Shown here: one piece after another, positions 19,781 to 32,179 of the stretch | Position numbering within the stretch: position 1 is the first letter of the stretch | How the letters are laid out: each line of letters begins with the position of its first letter | Assembly (NCBI GenBank): GCA_008973525.1 | Contig: WACJ01000265.1 | Span: forward strand, 124,001-188,000 | DNA length: 64,000 nt | Direction: 5' to 3' | From: Stenopsyche tienmushanensis | Lineage: Eukaryota; Arthropoda; Insecta; Trichoptera; Stenopsychidae | Program-made: the position numbers and the translations under genes | Notes under the pieces: model-generated | What the model was told of the DNA's origin: nothing | Seen by the model: the letters and a program-made list of their open reading frames with translations, nothing else | Database searches by the model: none

Positions 19781-22600
19781 CCCCCTATTCTTTCGGCCCC
19801 TGCCGCTTTACTTTTTGTTTCGCCCAGTCTAATTTGCCCAACTGCGCCTATACAGGTTTCACTTCAAAAATCCGCCAAGACAACGGTTACCAATTTAATA
19901 CAGTGATATCTGTCAAACTACGCATGAAAGCGGGCTCATCCTTAATCAATTATCAAATTCAAAAAGAGAAAGACCCAAGTTAAATATTTTTAATTCATTA
20001 CTCAATCATTGCATACTGAAAAATGAATTTGGAGCAGCGACCGTCCATATAAAAGCGAGGATCTAATCAGGTTCATGAAAATGGTGTTTTGAACCCGGGT
20101 ATTTGAATATTAAAGTCTTTATATAGATATGATATTTTTAATCGATGCAAAAGTTTTTACGTATTTTTGTTTTTAAAGAAACTGTATTTAAAAAATCCCC
20201 GAATATTATTTTATGTAAAGGATGCTATGGACCTGCTTTTTATTAATGTTTATAAAAAAAGGGAATTTACGTTATTGTTTTCTTTGTGAATTTCATAAAG
20301 ATTGTATAATTAACTAAAAAAGTTTGATACAATTATTGTATTAAATTTAGCTTTAGAAAATATAAATTATTATTCAATAAATCTCTAATTAATATAATTG
20401 TCTAATAGTATATTTAACACACTCGTCGCCAACCGTGAATCGCTGTTGTTTCTTACGGGGCTCAAATTCGACAGTCGGAACGTAAACAGAAGGAAAAGCG
20501 ATACGTTATTATAACGCATGGGATAAATACTGACATTTGACGCATCTTCTCTCAGGTGTGTTTTTTTTTAATTTTTAAATCGATAAGCTTGACTCTATTA
20601 ATAGTCAAATTAAGAAAAAACAAAGTGAAGTTAAGCAAATGCGAACAGCCAAGGGTAGGAATGCAAGTTTCTAGGTCTATCTCAAAAGATATTTAGATAG
20701 TTGTCATCTGGAAGACATTATAAAAAGACGTTCATAAAGTTTACATTTGAAAATCGTTATAGAAATACGTAACAATGAGACGGTGGATTCGCTTTTCGGA
20801 GACTGACTAACTGACAAATTCTCGATCACCAGAAAGCGAAAAAAATGTAAAAAGAGTCGCAACATATTGTTCTAATTGTTCAAAATCACCTCATATGTGT
20901 TTGAATCATTTTAATGAATAATATGCTGCATAATATAAAAAAATACTTTAAACATAATTTTATGTATAGTATATGTATATATTAGTTATTTTTAATTTTA
21001 TGTCTTTACATGATATATATTTATTTTATATATGCATGTGCTAATTCCGTTAAATAGAAATGGAATAACTTGTTAAATTGCATTAAACGTCCACCGTCCA
21101 CGTATTCGGTGAACGCAGCGATGAACGAGTTAAGACTTTATAGTTAAATGATCTTCCTTATGTATTTTCATGATATAATTCTCACAATTATATATTATTT
21201 TTTTGAACTAAGTAATGCATCACTAAAAGTTTCTGCGTCCATAAAAAGTTAATGGAAATCTAATAGTTTTTTGGTATAAATATGTTACGGTTATGAATAA
21301 ACCGACACAAAAACATAAATATCGAGTATATCTAATAGGGTTATATTGAAAATTCACAATGGATAATTTAGATGAAATATTGGATTTTTGGGAAAGTTTT
21401 AATATAAGATTTCACATGGCTTACATAAGGCCACGTAGGGCTTTGAGCTCACGTATCATCATCCATTTTCCTAGATCGCTGTGTTGTGGAGCTTCCCGAA
21501 ATTGATATTATATAAATAATGAAATTCCTTTTTATTGTGAGGCCGACCCGAGAAGTTCGAAAAAGCCAAATATAAAGATCAAACGGCATCGGGTCAAATG
21601 CGGTCGCCTATTTTAATAAATAATGAACGGGCCTAAGGATCACCAGCTTCCTGCATAATGTATGCGCTTCGTGCAGATTTCTTTATGTGCGAAATTAAAT
21701 ATTAAAGAATGATAGACAAAAAGGATGGGCTCCGATACTGACCTCAGATATTCCCTCGAAGCTATGGACTCCCATGACATGTTTTTTATTATCCTGCAAC
21801 ACTGAAGATCATATCACCTTCGTATAACCATATTATTCTCATCAGACGGCACTCCGGCAGAAGACGTACGGTTTCAGCCTGCCCCTAGTGACTCTTCTGA
21901 TGCTGCTCATATTTGCGCTTGTTCTTCATTTGGCTGCGTTTTGATGCTGAGGGATGGCTTCGGAGTAATCGTTACTTTCTGAAAATAAAAAAATACCCCG
22001 AATAAGTCCCAAGTTGATATGATCCCGCAAATATCCTCGAATTAATTGCTACGTTTAATTACGACAGAATGAAGGCGACGTCGGAATTAAAATAAAGCCA
22101 ACGCCAAATACTTCGTGATCTGAATTGTTAAGTTTGGCAAATTGCGTTGTGGCCTCATAACTGGAATGGTTGTCATAAAAACTTAAGAATTCATTAAAAC
22201 ACAATTAAAATTGAATCTAAATAATATTAGGGGTATCAAAGTGTAACCTATTTTTACATAAGCATTCAATCACGAAAAAAAATTGATTTTGATCTATTTC
22301 TTATTAAGTTAATGAGATTTTAATATTCTTGATTTTTTAATAAATACAGTAGAAGATCGCTCATTAAAATTACAATTCTAAATTCATCAAATTTGTAAAT
22401 AATTTAATTTTTTTTTTAAAAGAAGGTAAATATCAAAAATGTTGATGGCATTCTTCTATCTCACATTTTTGTATAAATTATATCAATCCTATACCGTAAT
22501 CGGGAATTAAACCCATAAAGAGGGAATAAAAACCCCCATTGATAACGATTTACTATCAAACAAAAGTTTCAATCAATTTTGGGAGTTTATCAAACAATTT
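19781..22600. other. non-coding, unassigned
   Basis: No supported gene. 19990-21050 is AT-rich. 21440-22130 is richer in CG and single-copy in the window, including a T-rich stretch near 21860-21970 that reads as nothing recognisable in any frame. Confidence 0.35.
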
Positions 22601-23039
22601 TGGGAGACTTCTTAGATCTGAAAGAGACAATGAGACAATTATTTTTGAGACAATTTTTTTTCAATTTTTATTTTTGAGACCTTTTGAAAAAAAATGCCAT
22701 CTTTAATTCGCCATAACTTTTTAATCTGTGATTTTAATAAGCACAAAATAACTGTTTTTGTATTGTGCCATATATTTTTGATCTGAATAAGTCATAATTT
22801 TATGCAATTGGTTTAAATAAAATTACTCCTGAGCTTCCAAAATCAACTTTTAAATTCTTTCAACAAAAAACTGATTGAACTGAGTTTGGTTTTTTTTTTT
22901 CTAGATTATGCCCTTTCCAACGATATGCTACATGTCATACAAATCATTTAATAAGTCTTTAAACTTGAAACGGTACCAATTTACCAGGGTCAGGGTTAAG
23001 AAAATACTTTTTGTTAATGATATTTTTATTAAATTTATT

Positions 23040-23460
23040 TACAAAATTTGGCCACCTCTGCTTCTTATGCAGGCACAACACCTTTTTCTTATTTCAACTG
23101 TAGTTGTCTGAAGTAGAATTTCCTCTTTCATTTTTGCAAAAGCGACGCTTATTTCTTCTATTATGATCTCTTTTGTGAACACCTCTGTTGTGTAAATTAA
23201 TTCTTTTGGCGGCCCAATTCTGGGGCTCGCGTGGTCTCCAGATTTGACACCAATGGATTGCTTTGTCTGGGGACGTGCTCTATTTCGTGGCTCATACAGA
23301 TCTGACACCACTGGATTTATTTGTTTGGGGATGTGCAAAAAAACAGTGGTGTCAGGTCTGGAGACCGTGCGAGCTACGGAGGGCACGTCTCCCGATAAGA
23401 AATACAGCGATATCAGGTTGGGAGATCGTACGAGCCACGAAATAGGGCCACCAAAACGAC
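23040..23460 (-). pseudogene. DDE transposase C-terminus with internal fold-back
   Basis: The minus strand at 23205-23040 reads ELIYTTEVFTKEIIIEEIS and on to RKRCCACIRSRGGQ. This is the C-terminal tail of insect Tc1/mariner-type transposases that follows the third-aspartate motif PRSPDLTPxDFFLWG. That motif is present on the wrong (plus) strand as WSPDLTPMDCFVWG (23234-23275) and degenerate again at about 23300-23330. It also occurs on the minus strand as degraded complements (23345-23375 and 23405-23455). So the motif region has been duplicated and inverted inside the gene. The protein is inactive. Confidence 0.65.
23208..23460. repeat. imperfect long inverted repeat with internal duplication
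   Basis: Left arm from 23208 (TTTTGGCGGCCC) is colinear with the complement of the right arm ending near 23460 (TTTTGGTGGCCC). Matching landmarks in order: GGCTCG, GATCTCC or GGTCTCCAGA, GACGTGC, a second GTCTCCAGA-type block, and TGACACCACTG. The two arms meet near 23320-23350. Each arm holds two related copies of a roughly 65-bp unit containing TGACACCA, giving a +,+,-,- arrangement. Confidence 0.7.
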
Positions 23461-23728
23461 CAGTGTAATTTTGGATATATTTTCAAAATATGGAAAAAAA
23501 AATCTATTTCGACAACCTTGAAACTTAACATATATATGTGAAACGTAACAAAAACCCCCCTAACCCCCAAAAAAATTTAGTTGGTCCATGTGCCAAACAC
23601 CCCGTATATTCTTCTATTTAAAATTCTTATTCAAATAATCTTATCCTAAATCAAAATGTAGAAAACAATAGGGGACCACATGAAAAATCTTTTTATTTTT
23701 TTTCTAAAAAGTCCCATATAGAGATTGT

Positions 23729-23750
23729 CTATATCTGTTAACAGATATAG
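23729..23750. repeat. 22-bp perfect palindrome
   Basis: Uninterrupted dyad with left half CTATATCTGTT and its exact complement, centred on GTTAAC. It ends 8 bp before the 71-bp element. Confidence 0.9.
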
Positions 23751-23758
23751 TACTTTAA

Positions 23759-23829
23759 CCTTTTAACTACCAGAGCGTAATGAGCGTATACAAATGCGAC
23801 TCGCCGGTGAGTCATTGGCATTTAAAAGG
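23759..23829 (-). mobile_element. 71-bp TTAA mini-element, copy B
   Basis: Flanked by TTAA at 23755-23758 and 23830-23833. Ends CCTTTTAACTACCAG and, read inward from the right, CCTTTTAAATGCCAATGACT. It has exactly the same length as the copy at 33586-33656. In reverse orientation the two agree at 55 of 71 positions by hand count, including a non-palindromic core ACCGGCG-GTCG. piggyBac-like by target site and by the CCYTTT-type end. Confidence 0.85.
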
Positions 23830-23833
23830 TTAA

Positions 23834-26090
23834 GAAGAAAAATAATATTTATTTCATCATACTTTGTAAAATAATGGTATATAATCAATGAAACAAGATA
23901 TCTCATCAAGAAACAAGGTCTGTTACATGTAGACGAACATACAAAAATAAAACAATATAATCAAATACTACCCCAAATTTTGCCTTAATGGCTTCATAAA
24001 AACCGAAAGCGCGATATCAAGTGAATATAAAATTTGCGATTTAATACCTGAACGTTTTGCGATAAGAGAAATGCAACATCATAATAAAATACGACTCCAG
24101 TCCTATTCCAGACTTCCAATCCTATCAAGTGTACGAAGGAATACTTTCCATAGTGGGATATACTTTCGAAGCAATCATTGTTATTTACATTTAAAATTAC
24201 CTCAAAATATCAATATTTTGTTCACGATCAAATGAAGAAATGGATGGATTATCTGCCTTAATTATAAGGAATTGCACATATTTATCATGATGTTTTTGTT
24301 GGCCATGGATAATGCATCTGGTGTCCAAAAATTCAATCTATTTATGCGACAATTTAGTTTGGATGTGATTCAACTATTCATGTGAGCAGTCATTATCAAA
24401 ATTTGAGCTTTTCCCGATTTAAATGCATTCTTTAAGTATATATTTCTTGATGGAAACTTTCGAAAGCTAAGATTTCTCCGTAAAGATCTTTTATAATTTG
24501 GAATATTTCCAAAATGCCTAATATGAATTTCATTGCATTCGATCTTAAATATTTTATATCATGCATTTCTACATATTTTACTCCACAAATATTTTATAGA
24601 GATACTTATTCGACTGTATCGATATTAATTGATCACAAAAATAATGCATAATAATGTTGAATTTAATCCAAGAAAATAAATTTGTTCATAGTACAATTCA
24701 TTAATCCCCACACCTTTAACAAAATTTATCAATTACCACTTTAGATCCTTCACTCTCATACCAATTCGACAAACTTTCATCATATCTCATATCCATGTGT
24801 TCCTTTTATGTTAATTATTCCCAGAATATTATGCTCTGGAGCCCTCTGAATAGTTCTTAAATACTGACAAACTTTATCATTAATTTTGCATAGTTCACAA
24901 CACGCTCAAAATGTCTAAGTTACACAATACCAGTTTTATTCATCGCTCTTTCTCACTTTACAGGCTTGTCAACAATCTATCATCCCATTAAAAATAAATT
25001 AAGGCGATGATGTGGATTGAGACTGTTTATAAAAGGTTAAAATATTTACCTATTGCCACAATCATATACTTTGAAATATTTAATTTAAGTATGATCAAAA
25101 CTTACTTGCAAAATAAGTATCAATGAAATTTCAAAATCAACCCCTTTTAAATATTTTTTTAATGCTTTAAAAAATTAAGATTTATTTTTTCCTTCTAAAC
25201 TAATTGGTTTTCTAGCAATGCAGGTATAACACCATGAATTATAAATGGCATAAAATATGAAAGAATCAATACGGTAAGGACTACCCAGGATTTGGTAATT
25301 CGGGCCAGGGATTCCCCGAAGGATTTCTTGCGAGTGTTACCACAATAGTTTTAATTTTAAATGATGTCTTCTTAGAACTGCGTCCTATTGGGAGCATTTC
25401 GAAATAAAATAAAAATAGTCATATATTTTGATAAAATACGGGCTTTATACTATAAAATCTATTTCGATTACCCTAACACTTAGGACCATTTATGTCCAAC
25501 TTTCCGAAATGTATCGTAAAACGAGGTATGGATGAATTATCGTCTATGTAATCCTAAATTTTTGATGACCAAAAAGAAACGAAATTTACAATAATTTTTC
25601 ATATGAATGTAAATTCTTCAAGAATTTACTGCGAATTCTCTCAATTGCATTTTAGAACTTTGAATATAGACAGCCCGATTCATCCCCTTTTTTAGCCGCC
25701 AAACATATCATTTTTGTCAGAACAAAATTTTACATATATAACGATAATCTTTACAAGGCCTGCGTAAAACAAAGGCACCCCCTTTCATGTAAATGTGTAC
25801 CAAATTGAATTTTCTTTATTTTCCACATAGAAGCAAAATTCAAGCATTTCCTGTATCTTGGCCAAAAATGGCATATTTTTTTGGATTTTTCCATTAATAA
25901 TCATTGGGCTTATAAATTTATTCCTGGTATGAACTTAATACAGATTCGATTCGCATTGGTCTTATCATTAAAAATATGAAAATTAAAGACGTAGTTTGTC
26001 ATTGATTTCATTGATGATTCAAATTCTACGTTTATTATCCATTGATTATTTAATCTATTATCGCATTATCTTATATTTAAAAATGAATTC
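23834..26090. other. non-coding, unassigned
   Basis: AT-rich, no supported gene, no repeat copy recognised. Confidence 0.35.
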
Positions 26091-26335
26091 TTGTTTGTTC
26101 GTATTTAATGCGCTGCCATACTGTTTATCAAATTGCAATAAAACTTCGTCTACTTATTGCTAAAGATTGCGCAAGTAACATAGATATAGTAGGTAAAATA
26201 TACAAAAATAAAAAATAAATGTTTGTTTGTATTTTATGCGCTGATATACCGTTCATTCGATTGCGATAAAACTTATCCAACTTATTGTTTGCACTTTTTC
26301 AAATAATATAGGTATTGATGTTTGTTCGTATTTAG
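26091..26335 (+). repeat. interspersed repeat, two tandem copies plus a stub
   Basis: Units start TTGTTTGTTCGTATTTAATG (26091) and GTTTGTTTGTATTTTATGCG (26221) and both continue CGCTG-CAT or -ATAC, GTT-ATC, ATTGC-ATAAAACTT, CTTATTG. A third start, TGTTTGTTCGTATTTAG, at about 26318 breaks off after 17 bp. Another copy stands alone at 29938-30015. Period is about 130 bp. The family is not identified. Confidence 0.6.
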
Positions 26336-27780
26336 AAAAAAAGATACTGAATTCCGTATAATTCTGAAAGTCAGATCCATTAAAATCAACGTTATTATTT
26401 TTTGTAATTTTTAATTACAATGAAAGCTACTTAGGCTTTAAAAACCAATCGCATTCTCAATCGTAATGACCACAAATTGTTATCTTCGAATTGTTTGGTG
26501 GAGATTTTGAAATTAATATTGAAAATTTTGCTTTGCCAAATGATTTATTTTTTATTTTAAAATTAAGCACTTCGTGGATGATATGGTATCGGTATCCATA
26601 ACCATAGACGATAGTCTTATATGCTTGATTAATTAAGTCTATACAACATTCTTTATTGTAGCAGCGATGTATATAAAACGGGATGTGTTATAAAGAGTGG
26701 TCATTAATTTTAGCCCATGTGATTGAATCACCCCTTTAGCCCCGTTATCCGAAATTCTCCAGTATCTTCCAGTTGTTGGCCTCGATGAAAACATTGCGGC
26801 TCAAAAGTTAGTCAAATTTAGCGTTATTTAAAGTAGTTTTAAGCAGTTTCCCATTTGTCCTTCTTGCCTGCGGCTTCGCAAGTTGCTTTGGGTCTTTGTA
26901 TGACTTAAAGCCGCAAATCTGCTCCTCGAGTCGACACTTCTCGTCCGGGAAGCGTTTTTGTCACGCTTTTTGTATCGATCTGTATGCTGAAAATTCGAGG
27001 TAGTTCCTGGAGACACGCGGATAAATGACGGGAAGCTGGAAGATAAAAACACTTCCATCCCGGACGTATTAAGAGGATATTTTCTGCTTCGCTCTATCGA
27101 ATATTTTTCGGTGTAGTTGATGGGCGATGGATTCAGATTTGATCGGCGGAAGAAGATTGTTAAGACGCCTAGAGAGGGAGACATATTATGCCTTCGAAGA
27201 AAATGTAGGAAGGAAGATAACATTCTTATCAAAATTCCTAATTTAGAGATTTTCCTGTTCTTTCATAATGTATATAAAGATTTTCTTTTTGTAATATCTC
27301 ATACCCGAAAAATATGATTGACGTTAATAATATTGACCAAGAAAATTAATTATCACGTCCAATTGCTACCCCAAACATACTAACCAGAATGTATTATAAA
27401 TGGGTTCGAATTTCTACAGGGTGGACTTAGAATCCTAAATCATTAATCATTAATAAAATGATCAGTTAGTGGCTATGAGAAAACGGGAAAGAGCTCATGT
27501 CATAATTTTAAATTACAATAAAAAGCCAAAATGCATGAATATATCATTACAATAACTTGAAATGAGCATCAACTTTCCAAGAATTTAAAGGGATTATAAA
27601 GGTCAATATTTTTTGAAATTTTGTATTAAAACATTGAGATTTAACAGCAATATGAGGTTCTATATTGGTAACACTTGACTTGGCTGTTTATATATATGAC
27701 AGATTTTTCATAAAAAACATCTCAATTTTAAATTTCTCATCATCATAATCAAATATGTTTACAAAAATACATTTCTAAAT
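26336..27780. other. non-coding; CG-richer at 26820-27190
   Basis: A 134-codon minus-strand frame (27232-26828) lies in the CG-richer part but has no recognisable domain. It overlaps an unrelated frame on the other strand, so I treat it as chance. Confidence 0.35.
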
Positions 27781-27960
27781 TCAAAACAGTTATTTTGTGC
27801 TTAACAGTATTTTTCAAAATTTAAAAAAAAAATATTATTTCGACAACTCTGACATTTATGTCATGTCCTATGTATGAAACATAGCAAAATATTACCCTAA
27901 ATAAAAAATAAAAAAATGTCGGTCATGTGCAAAATATCCTGTATATATTATATATTTAAA
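27781..27960 (-). repeat. second copy of the 22.6-23.6 kb element end
   Basis: Carries TCAAAACAGTTATTTTGTGC (inverted at 22734-22759) followed within 40 bp by TATTATTTCGACAACTCTGA and GTCATGTGCAAAATATCCTG (direct with 23500-23605). The two parts are adjacent here but about 700 bp apart at 22.6-23.6 kb. This looks like a deletion derivative or the two ends of a terminal inverted repeat. Confidence 0.5.
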
Positions 27961-28817
27961 ATATCAAATCTGAAAGCTCAAGGATATTCAATTTAAACAA
28001 TGAAGTAAGCTTAAAATGATGAGGAAAATTCATGGAAATGGACGAGAATATTGTTGTTATTTGATGTCAGAATTGAATTTATTGAATATGATTTAATGCC
28101 AAATATTTCAATAGCGACTATAATAAATTTTCACATCCAAGCACTGCAAATATTCCCCCACTTATTAATCGATTTGCATTGAACACTATTTGCATATTTT
28201 TTTAATATTCGATACCATGTGCTGGTATGAAATATATGCGGTTTTATACAACAATCAAAATATAGTTATGAAATATTCAGGATATAAAATGTCGACTGAG
28301 GATTAATATCGAGGATGATATATCAGCGATCTCCATTAGGTCCTCGAAGAAGAACAAAGTGTCAAAAAAGTTTCTTTAAGCGACAGCATATGCGACCCCC
28401 GCGAATAGAATAGCAAAAAGATACGTCCCAAAAGTAAAAAATAAATCCCCAGGAAAAAGTTTATCATGTATTCGAAATCAAACACGAATCCATTGTTTAC
28501 GAATTCTGAGTTTTCAGGCGATTCATCACAGTAGAGCCTACATAGGACAGCATTCTGAAATAAAGTACCTCAACAGATAATGTCTACGTTCTGGACTGAC
28601 TCTCATCTTGATATATGGTACATCCGTCGGAGGACTATCGACGGTTCGGATGCCGAGCCGAAGATATATGTTCCGAGGAGCTGTCCGCAGATCGGCTCCA
28701 ACCTCTCGCCATCTCCGATCTTCCTCGGCTAACAAATTGAAACAAGTCCGTAAAATCTTTATTCGCCAAAAGACTTAATGCCATTTATTTGCGCAGAAAA
28801 ATAAGGGTTCCACGTCT

Positions 28818-28819
<2 letters not shown>
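27961..28819. other. non-coding, unassigned
   Basis: AT-rich, with a CG-bearing stretch at 28600-28740 that has no recognised coding sense. Confidence 0.3.

Positions 28820-28853
<34 letters not shown>
28820..28853. repeat. (TA)17 microsatellite
   Basis: 34 bases of uninterrupted alternating T and A. Likely length-polymorphic. Confidence 0.98.
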
Positions 28854-28856
<3 letters not shown>

Positions 28857-29447
28857 CAACGGATCGATGCAAACTGTATGATGAAAAAAAACTAATAGAA
28901 AACTACAGCGCGGTTGTGCTGTGGATTATTCAGCTCTGATTTATATATTACGTACATTTAAGTTAATCCAGAAGGAAGCAACGGAAGAGGAGGAAGAAGA
29001 GATTCCGCTTATTAAGAGGACCTATTTAAGAACTCCCCTCATCAGTTAAGATTAATGTGTTGTTCCTAAACAATAGCCCCTTTAATTAAAATAAATATCC
29101 AAACCTAATTTACTGTCATAAACTACGATACAAAAGCTTTAAATTCCGAATTAAAAGCTGCGACTAAAACAAAGATGCTTTAATTGATAGTGAGTTGCCT
29201 GGTGCCAAATATATATTTCATTCAACGTGCAAATTAATTTGGAATAAAATTTAATTCACACCCACACCACCTGGCAAACTTTTAACGATCAAACTTCTAC
29301 AATAAAAACTAATTATATTCTCGAAAACAATACAACTTACCAACAAATAATTATATTTTGGTCGCTAAACAATATTTCAAATAAAAATATCCATTTAATT
29401 AATAATCAAACGCTCACTCAGCATCTAAGGGCATTTTCATGATCTCA
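28854..29447. other. non-coding, unassigned
   Basis: AT-rich, no supported gene; a purine run lies near 28978-29003. Confidence 0.3.
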
Positions 29448-29451
29448 TTAA

Positions 29452-29843
29452 CCCCTTCGACTAGTAAGCTAATTAAAAACCTTCATAGTCTTAGATGATA
29501 TATTTGCTTGTCTACCACTTATCATCCGTACAAATCTACTTATCTGTCAGGACCATCGCAGCGTGTATGAAACTTGTACATAAATAAATAAACACTGTCG
29601 ATAGCGCACAATATTTGGTCATTTCTTCAAATAAACATAAACAATACACTTTAAATCAATTCATTATATCATTCATATATCATTATCAGTCGATAAATTT
29701 GGGTTAACAATATATACAATCGTACGGTGTACGCATGATACTCTCTCCTTCTCTGTCTCCCATACACAGTTAACTGAAAAATGTTTAATCCATCTCTGTC
29801 TCTCTCCAAGTTCAGCGTACAAGAGTGCTTATCGTAATAGGCG
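29452..29843 (+). mobile_element. 349-bp-class TTAA repeat, copy 1
   Basis: Follows TTAA at 29448-29451 and begins CCCCTTCGACTAGTAAGCTA, like CCCTTTAGGTAATGAGCTAA at 47959 and CCCTTTGAGTAGTGAGTTAA at 62887. The interior shares TTTGCTTGTCTACCACTTAT with 48008, AACATAAACAATACACTT with 48075, CAGTCGATAAATTTGGGTTA with 63035 and TGTACGCA-GATACTCTCTCC with 63072. The probable right end is before TTAA at 29844-29847. Confidence 0.6.
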
Positions 29844-32179
29844 TTAATAAGAAATTATTTTTTTTAAGACGTCGCATTGGGACTATCAAAGAGGTATTGC
29901 TCATTGCCTTCCATATCTTCTAATATATAAAAAATAATCACTGTTTGTTCGTATTTAATGCGCTGCCATTCCGTTCATCCGATTAAAATAAAACTTTATC
30001 AACTTACTGTTTATAATTGCGGAAACGACACAAGTATAGAAAAAATTATTTTATGGATGCACCATGTTGGCGCATATTGGTCTGGTAAAATGAAGTTTGG
30101 GCTTCGTTTCTTTTCAAATAATTATTAAGCGCTTATGGCATTGCAACGCATGCCGGGAATTTGCTAGTATGATTATATTATTAAAAATTCAATGTTTAGA
30201 TTGAAGAAAATCCATTAATGAATGACGAAATTATTATTATTTTAAAATTGCATTTTAATAATTATTACAAGTTTGCCAGTTATAGTAGGCTCTGTCAGAA
30301 TTTATCAATCATCCTGGATATTATTTTTTACAGATCACAGATGGCGGCCAGGGTCCGTTATCCTTGGGTTCGTAGAAAGGCCAATACGAAGCCTTCCCGC
30401 GGCCAAGACGACTGGTCGGATCCCAAGACTTAACTTACTTTGACTTAACGGAGACTAAACTCATTGTGGTACTCTGCACATCTTATATTTCCAATTTATC
30501 TTAATATTTTCCAGATTCTTAAGAAGAAAGAAGCTTTGCTTGATAACTTGCATATGGGAAATAATTAATTTAATTAATTAAGGCCCGGGGCCTGCGCCTA
30601 TTAATATATCCGCCACTGATGGGATCTTCTAAAAAATGGCTTTTTTAGGTAGGAAAACATGTATACAAATATTGAGAAACCATTTTGATTCGAAAATTGT
30701 TTTTTTTTGTAGTATACAATATTTTATATGCATACGTTTGATTAAAAATAGAGTTTTGCGTGTTGTTCTTTTTTTAGGCTAAAATTTATGGTACAAATAA
30801 CAAGTACGCTTTTAAATTTGTCATACTTTGACAAATGACTGTCTTCATCTTTATATAAGAAAAATTTCTTTGCATACTGAATGACGTTGATAACACTTGG
30901 TTTGGTCGGTCCTCTTCCATTGGACAGAATTTTTTATTCAACGATGAGGGGTTCTGGGATCAGTAAAGATCAGGAAAGGTTGGCTAGCACTTAAAATTGT
31001 TGACATAATTTATCTCTATTGTGGGTCAAGTGCGACCCCAGTCTGCTATGCGACAGTTAGGTTGGTTTCAATTGTGCGACACAAAATAATTTAGATTCAA
31101 TAAAGAATGCTTTTAAGGTAGAATTTCGTCAAGATTTATGAACGTTTCAAAAGCAACCCTATAATTGTGGTTGAAATTAAATTCAAAAATTCAGAAAATA
31201 CGAAATGAAATAAAAATTAAAACGCCCCTTTAATAATGACATTCTCGGTGGCGGTGGTTTTGTGATTTATGGAACATTCTTGGGAATCATCCCTCGCAAA
31301 TAACAAGTGTTTACAGCCCTCTCTTCATCCGATTAATATAAATACCGACCCCCATGATTTTGAAATATAGCATCGGAAGCAAATTCGATTTATTTGATTT
31401 ATGCGATATCGCGTGGGTATCAAAGATTATTGTTATTGCCTCGGCGTATGAAAGCGTTTTGTAATCGCGGCCGTAGAGCAAATCTATTCCTTCGGCGAAA
31501 GCCACCATCCGAAAGGGTTAATGTTTTAAGGTTATGAATGTGATTTATACAGAAAATATTCCACGTGTGTAGTATTTTTATGCGAAACGACCCAGCTGGT
31601 CTACAACGACTGAACGTGTGCCCACTTAGGAAACTTAAGTAAGATTTATGAGTAGATAAAGCAAGGATACGAAGGTATGATTGAGGCCAACCGGTAAGGA
31701 TATGGCGCAGGCATCGCCAGGATTTGTGATGTAAGCTAAGGATGATGGTTATATCCAATATCGTAAGTGGCCATAGTGGGAAAGCTGCGCCCTCAATGAA
31801 ATATTTTACGATTCGGAATCCCAACAGATTGTATCAGGATCGAAATCGAACTGGACAAATAACAAAGTCGATTTGAAAAAAATACGCAGCCATTACAATA
31901 TGAACACCCTAATATGGTTTATGGCCAGTACATATTTATGATGCAATGTATCATGAGCGCTATCATAACCCTGCCAGCGGAAAATGTATAGTGATTTTTC
32001 ATGGCTTTAAACTTCAACAGTTCATGGCTTGAGGCCAAAACTGCTCTTTAAAAACAGCAAACACCTTTTAATATCAGCTTGTATGTTAATATTTAAATCG
32101 TGGTTAAAGTGTAAATCAACCATGAACTTAACGACAAATTTTCGGATCGAAAACTATTAGAATTGGATTTAAAAAGTGC
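29844..32179. other. non-coding with one repeat copy (29938-30015)
   Basis: 29938-30015 is a single copy of the 26.1-kb tandem unit (CTGTTTGTTCGTATTTAATG). 30335-30430 is GC-rich but unreadable. A 134-codon minus-strand frame at 31420-31824 shows no family resemblance. No gene is supported. Confidence 0.35.

Larger units (their letters stand above)
22600..23615 (-). mobile_element. Tc1/mariner-superfamily element relic
   Basis: The right edge (about 23485-23615) is repeated at 27820-27960: both contain ATTTCGACAAC, then GAAAC-TA-CAAAA, then ATGTGC and GTATATT, reading like one transposon end. The left part, at 22734-22759 (AGCACAAAATAACTGTTTTT), recurs inverted at 27781-27804. Between them the minus strand holds transposase C-terminal text. 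A terminus starting GGGGTGTTTGGCACATGGAC on the minus strand fits a Tc1/mariner-type end. Boundaries on the left are uncertain. Confidence 0.55.

Noticed and set aside
26828..27232. 134-codon minus-strand frame as a gene
   Set aside because: Arginine/serine-rich translation typical of a non-coding CG-richer patch; no known motif.
27390..27420. GGTTCGAATTTC as a tRNA B box
   Set aside because: No A box at the right distance and no cloverleaf arms around it.
28820..28853. TA run as an origin or regulatory site
   Set aside because: A plain microsatellite explains it.
31420..31824. 134-codon minus-strand frame as a gene
   Set aside because: No domain and no similarity to anything I know; overlaps another short frame on the same strand.
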